This document shows, in pieces, positions 50,001-60,992 of a stretch of 64,000 nt of DNA (positions are counted from its first letter, which is position 1; each line of letters begins with the position of its first letter). The DNA lies in contig JAJNNQ010000024.1 in assembly GCA_027886175.1 (NCBI GenBank), positions 25,833,001-25,897,000 on the forward strand. Reading direction: 5' to 3'. Source of the stretch: Phylloscopus collybita. Its lineage: Eukaryota; Chordata; Aves; Passeriformes; Phylloscopidae. A program made the translations under genes and the position numbers. A model generated the notes under the pieces. That model saw nothing but the letters and a program-made list of their open reading frames with translations. It searched no databases and had not been told where the DNA came from.

Positions 50001-51610
50001 AAAAGTAGAGATACTGACTCTGTGGTACAGACAACTGCCACATGCAGAGATAAAGGATTTGGAAAGTTCACCAGGTCAGCACAGTCAGATTAGTTAGACA
50101 TTCCTCAAGAGCTGTTTAATAGGTGCATTAATACTGGATTATCAATGTCAGTGCAGTGATCCCTTCCAATCTCTGTGGAAATTTCACAGACTCTGGCACA
50201 ATGACATTGCACTCACAAGGATCCGTGCAAATAACTGATGGAGAAACACAGAAATAGCGAAGCTAGGACAGAGCCAATATCCATTTGTTGTACTTCTCGC
50301 TGTGGCTAGCACAAAGCACTGCTATGGGCAGATCTAGGGTAAACTGCTTCTCTGCTGCTGGGACTCATCCCTGTCTTCTGCTAAGATTTAGTTTAACAGG
50401 TAAAGCATGATGTATTCCCTCTTTTGATGCTAATATAACTGTGGTGTTATATGGCACAGATATATATATTTGTGTGTGTGTGTATGCACACAAAAGATCT
50501 GATTGACTGAGTATCAACATCTTTCCCAACTCCAGCCAACTGTACAATGGCCATAAAGTTTGGTGACAAATTGGCCACCATTGCCTTAAATATCTTTCTG
50601 TACTTGTGCTATGTCACAGAAACAGCAGGAGCTTGTGATAGCCCTACTTCATGCCTTTGATTATGGTATATAGCATCATGCAGTATGCATTTATGCACAG
50701 AGGGCACAGTATCATAGCCCTTGCTGTTCATCTCTTTCCTGAAGAAAACAGAAGCGATGCTTTCAACTGCTTTTTATATTAAATTATTCCCATGCTTTTT
50801 AGGAACTCTCTTGCTTTTCTCTGCTCTCCCTTGAAATCTGCAAATCTGTTTTATGAGATGGAATGACAGATACTCTTCACATTAGTCCAAAAAAAGCTGT
50901 AACTTTTTACATGTTTCCAGAGAGGCATTATTTCTTCTGTTTTGTTCCTCATCTCAGTCCTTATGCACACCAAGCTCTTTCCTTTTTGCAGACAGCTAAT
51001 GACTGAGCACTGATGACTGCAATGACTCTTTTTGTAAAGACACTACTGAGATATTTTATTTAGCCCTATGATGATCTGTGAAACTGGGCAGTGGCCAAGA
51101 GAACCAAGGAAAATGTAATCAGTGACAGAAGGCTTACAAGTCAAGCCACTTGCATCAGCTCTGTGGGATAGTTTCCACCTCCAGTTCTGGACCTCCAATA
51201 GACCTGTGAAAGACCATATTACACAAGCTCAATTTGAACAGGTTTCTAGGCACAATATTTCTCAAGACTACATTCATGCTGCAAACTTGACTTAAAGAAG
51301 AGCTTCCTCATTTCCTAGCTTTCCTCTCTGGATAGCTTTCAGGCAGAAAATAGATGAGATATTGAAAATAACGTGTGTAGGAAACTCAAATGATGGAGAG
51401 TGCTGCTATTGTGTGCTTTGCTGTTCTTTGAAGAAGAATCTGGTCTGGTTTTGCAGGTTACTGGAACTGTGACTTCTTTCCTGCTTCTATATGCCCTGCC
51501 AAAGGTTCCCTTTACATGTCCTTTAGCTCTAATGGCCTGTACCACGTAAACAGCCTTGGTTATATCATCACCAAATGTGAATTTGATCTGTGCAAATGTG
51601 TTTGGTTGTG
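44075..51610. other. Proximal intron 2, no feature recognised
   Basis: Non-coding sequence. A short (TA)n/(GT)n run lies at about 50459-50485. An RFX-like motif near 47113 is noted in findings. No repeat family was recognised. Confidence 0.5.
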
Positions 51611-51702
51611 GTGTTTTTTTTTGTTTGTTTTGTGGGGGGTTTTTTTTGTGGTTGTTTTGGGTTTTGTTTGTTTGTTTGTTTGTTTGTTTTTTTCTTTCTT
51701 TC
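51611..51702 (+). repeat. (GTTT)n low-complexity array
   Basis: T-rich array of GTTT units with G-runs (one GTGGGGGGT), followed by CTTT units. It is the reverse complement class of the array at 29560. Confidence 0.95.
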
Positions 51703-53987
51703 TGCATCCCTAGCATCAGTGTCAGCATGGGACTGGAAGAGAGTGGAAAAATCTCAGCTGAAGTCCTGGTAGTCAGGAGTCCACCTTGGACACCTGCCTT
51801 TCGCCAGGCTGTAGTGTAGTCAGGAAAAGAACTACAGAAAGCTGGACAGGGTCCATGGATATAAAGGAAAATGCTGTTCCCCTAATGACCAGAAAAGTGA
51901 GACTCAGTGCTTCATGCAAATAAGTCTTAGATAAAGGTCATGAGGTCCCAATTATCCAGTGTTCAAAGAACGACAGACTTCCCAGCTGTACCTTGAGGCA
52001 ATAGCAAATGAGTCCTTTTTTCATTATGAAAGAAAGCAGAAGGTGGAAGACACTATTCAACCTCTCCATCTTCCTTCAGCAAAACACAGTAATTGGTAAT
52101 GCTAGTAATGATAACTGGACATTACCTGTAACCTACAGGCCTTAATGAAGAAGAAAATCTCTCTGACATTTGGCAGAGCATCCAAATCCCAACGCTGAAG
52201 AGGGTGCAGTGGTACAGAACCATAGCTGATAATGCATTGCAGGTACAGGGAAAGGGATAGGAGAGCAGGAACAACAGCTGTGACCATTATGCAGGATCAT
52301 TCCCCAGTGCTGCTGACTTTGACAAAACTGTCTTAGCAGCTGTGAAAAATGTTTCAAAGACTTTACTTGATAACCACTTGAAGAGATGGAAGTTGGAATC
52401 AAGTAAAAGTAATTTAAAGTTGGGATGGTGGCAAGCACTTTTAAAAATCTTTGATGTTCTTAAAAGCTTGGGGCACACATTGATTTGGAAATGACACGAG
52501 TCTCCTAACAGGAGGGTGTGAATGCAAGCTTGTGTGGACTAAGTCAAAACTGACTAGTTTTCAAATTAATATGGGACCCCATTCCCTTACTGGGTGGGGG
52601 CTCAGGAAAAAAAAAAAAAAAAAAAAGAAAGGTGTATGTATTCCAGTTTAGACATCCCATGTTACCTGTCCTACTTAAGTAAGGCTAGGATTTCACCTGT
52701 GATTTCAGCCTCAGTGTCACAAGCAGTTCAGAATAACCTCCAGTCACTGGTGCTGAAACAAGGAACATGTCACAGAAGATCAAACACTGGCCTTGGGTTT
52801 GCCCCCCTTCAGAAATATTTGTGAGTTGAAGTAGTCTGTCTTTATCTTAGATCTGTGCATGGTCTCTTATGTTTCTGCCCCTGGATGGCACTCAGTGCAA
52901 CCTTGTAACATTGGTCCTCGCTTTCCCTTGTTGTCAGAAGGGATGGAAATCCCCCACATTCACGGGATCTTATCAGAGGGCTACTGTGAGTTTATCTTCG
53001 GTAGGGCTGCTACAGTTCAGAGGAGCAGCAATTCTGTCTGGCCCTTTGTCTGCATTCACAGTCCCTTATTCAACTGGTACACCAGGGATCCAGGTGGTGA
53101 AAGGAGGTAACTTCTTTATTGTCAAACAGTGAGGAGGCATGATCCTGCAACTCTGTTCAAACACTGCAAAAAGGTTTGGCACCTGCCTTTAAGCTTCTCT
53201 TTGGGGTTGAAGATATGTTTCCACAAAGCCATCCCAGCACTATTGCCAGGCCTTTGTTGGGAGACTTACCAGTGTGGCCGAGCATGATGCCTGTTTGGAC
53301 TAAACTTGACCTCTTGTCCATGACACAACCTCTCCCAAACACAGCTGAGGCCCACCAGGAAGGCATGGGGAAGAAATGCACAGCACTGCTGCTGAGCAGC
53401 AGACTTTGGTCTCCAGAGTCACTAACCCAGCACTGTTCACTGCACACAATAAAGAGAACATGAGAAAGAAAATGGGGTTTTTTTGTGCCTCAAGATAGAA
53501 ACCTTTTTCATTGCTAAAGCCAAATGACTATGAGAAAGATGGATGGAGTCACTGATTTTTACATCAGGGAAGAAGGAGAAAATTCCAGATGCTCCTAACT
53601 GATGCAGCATGCAACTACTTCTAGCAAAAAACATGGACATGGTTCTGCCAAACAGAGGAGCTAAGCCTGATTGCAGTTCAAACCACAACCGTGCAGGGCT
53701 TCTGAGTCCTGCTGGACTGGAGTTCTTCTGTGATAATCTTTTTTTTTCACTGAGGAATCCTTTAATTATTCAAACCCAAGCATAGTATATACCATTATCA
53801 GGAATTATAGGATTTGTAGAATAAAGTAGTAAGAAAAAGTTTGTCTGCTTTTAAAGAAGCTAGCATGTGAGGGTCAGGTCCTCCCTGAATGGGACAGAAG
53901 ACAGGGTGGGCCTTATGCTAGGAAGCTGAAATCCAGTGAGCTTTGCAAGCAAACCATTGGGCTGCTGGACATATTTTCCCCTGATCC
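51703..53987. other. Intron 2 segment
   Basis: A 20-base poly-A lies at 52607-52626. Otherwise non-coding with nothing recognisable. Confidence 0.5.
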
Positions 53988-54166
53988 CTCCTGCTGGAGC
54001 TATTCCACTTTGTATAAATTATTTATTGTTTGCTGGAGCCAGGATGTGGCATTTGGTCTCCCCTATTCCAGATGAGTGCCCTCACCACTGCTCTACAGAG
54101 TCAATGTTTTCCTCTGGCCCAATAAATATTTAATGGTTTATGGAAGTGGAACAGCTCCAGCAGGAG
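53988..54166 (-). repeat. tRNA-like core enclosed by inverted arms (old hairpin-type repeat)
   Basis: The left arm (53988-54028) and right arm (54121-54166) are inverted copies. Both begin, reading inward, CTCCTGCTGGAGCT, then A or G, then TTCCACTT, and both end near the loop with ATTTATTG. The ~92-bp loop read on the minus strand contains TAGAGCAGTGGTGAGGGCAC (close to a pol III box A, TAGCTCAGTGG type) followed by CTCATCTGGAA and a degraded box B. I recall similar sequence as an old interspersed repeat in turtles and birds but cannot name it. It could be a tRNA-derived SINE within a palindromic element or a miniature DNA transposon relic. Confidence 0.6.
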
Positions 54167-57100
54167 AGGAAGAGTAAGAGAGACGTGTTCATTCACATGG
54201 ATACCTCACAACATCGCTCTGTGACCAGCAGGCAAGACCCGAGACAAGGACCTTTATAGCAAATAAACTCAGCAGGAGGAGACAATAAGAGCACAAAATG
54301 GTGGAGTGCCACTTCCTATGCCTCAGTGCAATTTCAGAGCAATGTCAGAGCAGCTCAGGCCTGATGAGTTCATGCCTCATATCAGACCCTCTTCTTGTGA
54401 CCCTCTTCTTGTTGTCAAAATTATGGTGCTCAAGCCAAAGTTATGGGCTGCTCCACCTTGGCCAAAGCCGTACAACCCCTGCACATGGAAGCTGTGGTAA
54501 CTGGCAGCTTCTGTGGACCTGTGCAGAGCTGGGCTTCATGGCAGACTTTGGCTGCACACGAGATGGTGGAGGAGCAGCTACTGCTTGGTCCCACAGCTGA
54601 GTCAGGGCCAAGGAAAATGTCCTTTGATGAGGAGAAGCCTTGTCATTGCAGACTAGCTCAGCAAAGGGCTGTCTTAGCTCCCTGTAAGGATACTTTTTTC
54701 CACCCTAGTGGACGGTACTGAGGAGGTCTTGACAACCCAAACATTCCTGCTGCTCCAGAGAGGTGGTGCATTGTGGCTGTGGCACAGCTGGCTGTGCACA
54801 GGCCATGGGGCTGCCTGGCTGTGCCCCTAGGTGGTCTCCCCAGCATTTGCAGCTGTCCTGCCAAGTGCCCTCATGTCACGGCCGAATTCATTATCTGCCT
54901 GATGGAATTGTTCCTGTGAAAAGCCAATTAAACCGAGATGGCTACTCTGGGACAGCTGCATCGGTTCGCTTGGCACAGCACTCAGAGAGTTCAGAGACTC
55001 AATAGTCCCTCCCCAACTGGGAGGAATGGCTCTCAAAACTGGTCAAAAAAAATAAAATAAAACAAAGCTTGCCAAATTTGAATTAAAATCAGAATTACTG
55101 ATGCAAGCTGCTGCCACCTTCACAGAGAAGACTGGTGCTGGTAGTAAGAGCACTCATGAGGGGTTTTTCAGGCAGCTCCTTCCCTGCTTCCTTCCTTCCT
55201 TCCTGCTATACAGCTTGGCTCTTTGAAAATGGCCAGTGCCAGACTCAGGGCTGCCCTATACCTCCTTTTCCCTGGAGCTGACCACTTACTGAGTAAGCAT
55301 TACACACCTCTGGTCACAGATTTCTTGGGGCAGAGGGGATGACTATACAGCCCAACCTCTTGCCTTAAGTCAAACCAGGAGCATCTGGCCTTTGTATGAT
55401 CTGAGGAGAGTGTCCAGCTGCCTACCCAGATTTGCAGGACAGGTGCTGGGACTCCTAATCTTCCTATCCTCAGAAAAGCAGTTGTTAAGCAACCCCAAAT
55501 AAGGGATTTCAAGAAGAGGAGAGAATAGCTCTGCAGCAGCAATGCCACTATGATGTCTCTAAATGGGGTTTTTCCCACAAGCGTTTGTACTTCAAGATGC
55601 CTCTTCGTGTGTCTGGGCTCTCAAGCCTCCTCCTGATGAAATGAAAAGCAAAGGCTCCCAGGAGTTTCCCTGGCTACAGCATGAAGCCTAAACTGCCTTC
55701 TGTAGAGGAGTGCCTGTGTTGCATCCTGCACAAAACACGTTGGGATTCTATGGGTGTGCCAGCCATGTGTTTGAAAAATATTAGTAATTTCTTCGATGCA
55801 AAGAGCTGGTGGTGCTGATGTTGCAGCTGCTGGGGACAGTTATAAAGAAGATGGCTGTGGAAAGCCTGACAACAGGCATTTAATTAATTTTAGCATCCAA
55901 TTTGCAGAGCCTTGGTGGATGATGATGGACGGGAACAAACTAATGATCTCTAAATGAAATTTCTCCTTCATTTAAACTCGAAATGGGAGGATGGCAAGGG
56001 GAAGAAAAAGAGACGTTTTATATCCTCCCCTTGATTGTAATTCCCTGCCTTCAGCTAGATCAATATCATTTCTGCTGGAGATGGAGGCTGCCTCTGGTTT
56101 CCATGGCAATGTGGTTGTTGGAGGCTTGCAGGCTCCATGAATCCCCAATTTATCAGTCTTCTAGGCTTTAATAATGGAGACCAGCAGTCAGGCAGCTTAT
56201 GAATGGCACATGTCTTCTGGGCTGGGGGAAGGGAGGCGGGAGCATGGCTTGTAGTAAGGGCTGCAGCAATTTGTTTTCCTGCCACTGACAGCTGAAGGGG
56301 GAGGAGTACGAGGGGAGGAGCAGCACACTAATTCTGGATGCACTGAAGGAATTTCTAGACCGTTTTGCTGCAATTACAGAAGATTTCCTCCTTTAGTTTC
56401 TTTTCCCTAGCCAGTTTTGCTGGGGAAAGGGGAGGAGAAGAGCTTCACAGTCAGTCCTTTGTGAGGAGGTGGGAGCTGTAGATGGAGAACCCAAAGGCTC
56501 TACCACTCTGCACGTTTCCTTCCTCTTCTTAACCCTCTTTATTTCAGGATCAGCAGTGCGTGAATGCCAGCAGTCTGCCACAGTTTCAGGTTCATTTTTA
56601 TCCCCCTACTGATCCTACCACCATTGCCAGGCTGCTCAGCAGAGCTGTGAGATGGGCAGACCTCTGAGGACCTGATCTGTCTGTCAAACTTCTGTCACTT
56701 GCTGTGCTATTCTCTGTGCATCTGCTTGCCCTCTCCAAATTCAAACCTCCATCCCCAAAGTGCTGCAAGCTTCATTCCTGGAATTAATTACTTTGCTAGG
56801 AATGTCCTGGCCGTAGAACAATCACTATCTGTCACTTCAATAAGGTTCAATTGGCCTATATCTATTCAGGATATTTCCATTTTTTCTTATTTTTCCTCTG
56901 ATTTCTCCCCTATAATCTCATAGGGCAGTTGCTCTAAAGAAGCTAAAGAATAAATGGATGTGTCTTAGAAGTCCTTGTTCTTCTGTCCCCTCACATGCCC
57001 TCTCTTTCTAAACCATCCTCCAGCACTTAAACCAGCAAGGGAGAAAAGATGGGTGACACAAAAGAATGCTGTTGCATGAGATGGGGACATCCTGTTTTCC

Positions 57101-58610
57101 AGCACAAGAGCAGCTGTCAACAGTTATATTTCACAGCTGGAAGGAAGTTAAAACCTCTATATTCAAGCTCTTTGAATCATAAGATATTTAAGGAATTAAA
57201 GACAACCCTTTCTGGTCTGCAGGACCTATGTGAAATCAACAGGGGCAGGGGAGAAGAGGAGTAAAGAACAACTTGTGGGTAACATTTGCTAAGGTTTTTC
57301 TTAGGTGAAGTAATGAACACAGGAGATAGAGAGGCTGGTAGCTTGGAACTGCTCCTGGAGGGAGCCCTTCTGGTTTATCAGGACATCTGAGCACCTGATT
57401 GTTCATCAGATCAATTCTGATCCCACCTGATGGCTGGGGACACCCAGCACAAGTCACTTCCCATTCTCCCCTTCAAGCTCCCTGGCTTGTGAAGACCATG
57501 GAACCCTGGTAGAGGTGTGCTGAGGTCACAACACCTCTGAGGTCACAGCACCTTTGATGCTGTTTGGTAGGAGGCCACTCAATGCCAGTGTAAAATGTCT
57601 GCCTCCAAGGCACTCTTATCCTGAAAGAGCTCTTTTACCTTGCCTTTGGCCACTGTACTATGCAGCCTCCCACCTGCCCACCACTTTCTGGTGCGACAGA
57701 GCATCCCCACAGAAAGACCGTGACAGATGACACTGCTGCCAGGTGGGAGCACCCTGTCCTCCCTGCAGCTGCCTTTGCTTGCCGTGTGACAGCAGCCAAG
57801 GGACTGGCCTTCTAAGGGAGATCTTGCTGTCTGAAAACCTAACCACTCTGGTAGAGCTTCTTCCAGTTGTAGCTGGATTGAAATTGCCCAGGTATGGGTA
57901 CAATAGGCAAGAATTTTGGGACAAAAGTGCTGGTAATAGGCAGGGATAAATGAACAGTCAGCAGTAGGCATGTTGTTTCTCTCAGCTTCCATGTCTGGCT
58001 GCATCCATGGATGTGGGAAAGAAATAGCAGTGGAAGAAAGAAGGAGAACTGCTTCTTTCCCATTCTCCAGGATGGAAGAATATTTGCAAACGTAGCTGTA
58101 ACAGGGTTAACACCCCACATTCACAAGGAACATCCTCCCTTTTCTCTCCCCACCCTCTTCCTCCATCACTCCCATTTCTCTGGAGACCTCAATGCTCCCT
58201 CCCTCAGCCAAAGTTGGGGAGTTTCCTTGGCAACCTGGCAGCTGGTGTCTAGACACTGTGAAAGATGCTTTGCAATGGAGCTGTGAGCCTGACTCCCCTC
58301 AACGCCCCCTCCCCATTGCTGTGCACTCTGAGCATCTCTCCCACCATTCCCTCCCTTTCCATCTACTGTATACATGGATGCCAATGCAGGCTTGGATTTC
58401 CATGGTGGTGCTGGGGAAAGCAAGGCATGGGGTGGGATGAGAAGGAGTGGAAATCCCTAAGCCACTGGCTCTTCCGCCCGACAAAGTGCAAAGGCAGCTG
58501 GGGCGACAGAACTGTGTCTGGCTGTACTCTGAGGATTTAGCAGCATCAGAAAAAGAGGCAGCTGTCCAAGTTGGACCAAAGTTACCAGCCATGGGACTTG
58601 CAGAACTTGT
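54167..58610. other. Intron 2 segment
   Basis: Non-coding. A (CCTT)n run lies at 55189-55204, a homeodomain-motif-rich AT stretch at 55860-56180, and paired AGGTCA motifs at 57523 and 57540 (see findings). Confidence 0.5.
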
Positions 58611-58727
58611 GGTGGGGTTTTTTTGTTTTGTTTTTGTTTGTTTGTTTGTTTTTGTTGTTTGTGTTTGTTTTTTGTTGTGTGTTGGTTTTTTGTTTGTTTG
58701 GGGGTTTTTTTGTTTGTTTTTTTTTTT
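58611..58727 (+). repeat. (GTTT)n low-complexity array
   Basis: About 117 bp of GTTT, GTTTTT and GTTG units ending in a T-run. Confidence 0.95.
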
Positions 58728-59498
58728 CCCCTCACTGCTGGGGCAACTGAACCATTCTTATGTGGTTCTGGAAAAAGATGAGGTAGTACAGGAATAGGAA
58801 GCCTAAGCTACCATGTATTGGGAGCCATATTAACATTTTTGTTTCAGCCTTAACAGGCTGACTTGCTTACTTCTTTCCAATAATTACTGGGTGACTTCCC
58901 TAGATCTCCTGCCTGCTACTTGCACTGGGGACATTCCCCTCCACCACCTTGCTGCAGGGTGTGCCAAGGATTTGCAGATCTCTTGGGTGCTCACCAGGAT
59001 CCCCAGGGCTCACAGGAATCAGTACCATGGGTCTGTCTCTACTGAGTGAGGGATTCACCAGGGATTTGGAAGAAATCATGCAGGTTGATACCCTGGACCA
59101 GATACAGCCACTTACCTGAAATACCCAATTCCTTCATTTCTCAGTGTTTAGCTGGGGCAGCATAAGTCTACCAGTCTTCAGAAGCGGTGAGTTGGGAGGG
59201 TGGAGGATTTTAGCTCTGCATGTGATGCATCATAGGGCTGACTGCAATAGGCTAACATGGATCAGAAAAAGAACTGTATAAGCAACAGCTCTGAACCTGA
59301 AGCGTGCCTTATTTCAGCAGTCTCAGACCTACCGTCGTCTGCCTGGAATAGACTTCTGGCTGGCTAGAAGGACAGATGGATTGGGACAGATGAATCAAGC
59401 TGTGAAGCCTGGATCCAAATCTGGATCCAAATGTCATTAAAACTAGGAGATGCTCAGGGCAGGGATTTTAAATGAGGCTTTCCAGTGCTCCTTATCCT

Positions 59499-59499
<1 letters not shown>

Positions 59500-59545
<46 letters not shown>
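59500..59545 (+). repeat. Poly-A tract (46 nt)
   Basis: 46 consecutive A, the longest homopolymer in the window. The upstream sequence shows no SINE, LINE or processed-gene signature that I recognise. Confidence 0.95.
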
Positions 59546-59547
<2 letters not shown>

Positions 59548-60962
59548 AAGAAGTAGAGTCATCTCTGGGTCATGTGAAATCTGCTTATAACAGGACAGGA
59601 GGGCTCAGACTGATATTTGGGAGCAGAGTGAAGACCAGATGAGGAGCAGGTTTTCAGTTCCATCTCTGCCCAAGCTGTAGCTGGCAAAGGACAGAGAAAG
59701 GAGGAAGCACAACAAATGCTAGAGAGAGCAGCATCTGAGTAGATTTGGACAGTACTTCAGTGTGAATGCACAAGAGAGTTCTAGCGGCACAATCAATATC
59801 AGCAATAATTATGCAAACACTGAGAAAGCAGCAAAAGCAAAATCTCCGCATCTGTATTAGAATCCCAGAGTGTTGTGCAATTTCTCATCTCTTGGCATTG
59901 GCTGTGGTAATTTAAAGATCTGCAGTGGAACAGAAACAAAAAGGAAAACAAAACCCAAGCCACCAGTCACAAAAAAATGATCATCAGAGAGGTTGCTGCT
60001 ACTGTGGTCATAAGCTGATGTCTGCTCTGATTTAATTAATCTTGGCAAGTCAGACGGGAGCTGGGCAGGTCCCAAGAGACAGTGTTTTACCCGGAAATCC
60101 ACTCAACCTAATTTCACTAATGTAGGGCAGTAGAGAGACTTGGAGAGGAGCCTGCATGCTCATCCATTAGAGCACAGCATCAGCAAAGGCAGCTGGAAGC
60201 ACCACCATCCAGCAGAACTGCTGCTTGCGTGCCTGCCTCAGCTTCACAGCAACCAGAGCTGCATATGTTCCAGGCGTTTGCTCCCCAGCAGGCCTCGCAG
60301 ACATGACTCTCACCCTTTCCAGGAAATAAGTGGAGTGCTGAGGAGCAGGAGCTCTTTAAGACCCTTTTGCAGCAAGGCTCTGTATCTCACTTCCATGTTG
60401 TTACCCTTCCACGAGTAACGCTGTTCCCCAGCAGGTGCCAGCTGGGGCTGTAGGAATGAAGCCTCTCTTTGACACAGGCCCTTCAGCTGGGAAGCAAACA
60501 CACATCAGCCTCTCCCACTGTGCAGCTCTACCTGTAAACAATTCTGCAGTAATGGCTTAAGGTTTGTCCAAGGCTGCCCAAAAGGCTTCTCGACTTGACT
60601 GCACCATCCAGAGTGCTAAAATGGAAGTGAGAACAGTGGCAGATCAGCTCACAGATGCCTGTCTCTTTGGCAAAATTATCTTATGCTATAAGATGATCTG
60701 GACTGCAGCATAGATTTCCAAAAATTGAAATAAAAAAGCAAAATAAAATCTCAAAGCTAGCGGGGTGGGACCACAGGACTGGAGTAACCACAAACAGTGC
60801 AAGTAATGACTGGTGAGCATTAAAAGAACTGTAAGGGTGGTGATTGCAAGCACAAACTAGGTTGGTTTTGTTGTTAGTTTGAGGTGATTTTTTTTAGCTT
60901 TGTGACCTAGCCATTCTCGCTTTTCCCTTCAGGAGTGAATTTGGTTTTGGCTCCCCCTAAAG

Positions 60963-60992
60963 TTGTTTTGTTTGTTTGTTTGTTTGTTTTTC
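60963..60992 (+). repeat. Short (GTTT)n array
   Basis: About six GTTT units followed by a CTTT. Confidence 0.95.

Noticed and set aside
50100..50185. Possible eroded CR1 tail around GTGATCCCTTCCAATCTCTG
   Set aside because: The match to a CR1 3' end is short and the adjoining sequence does not align convincingly.
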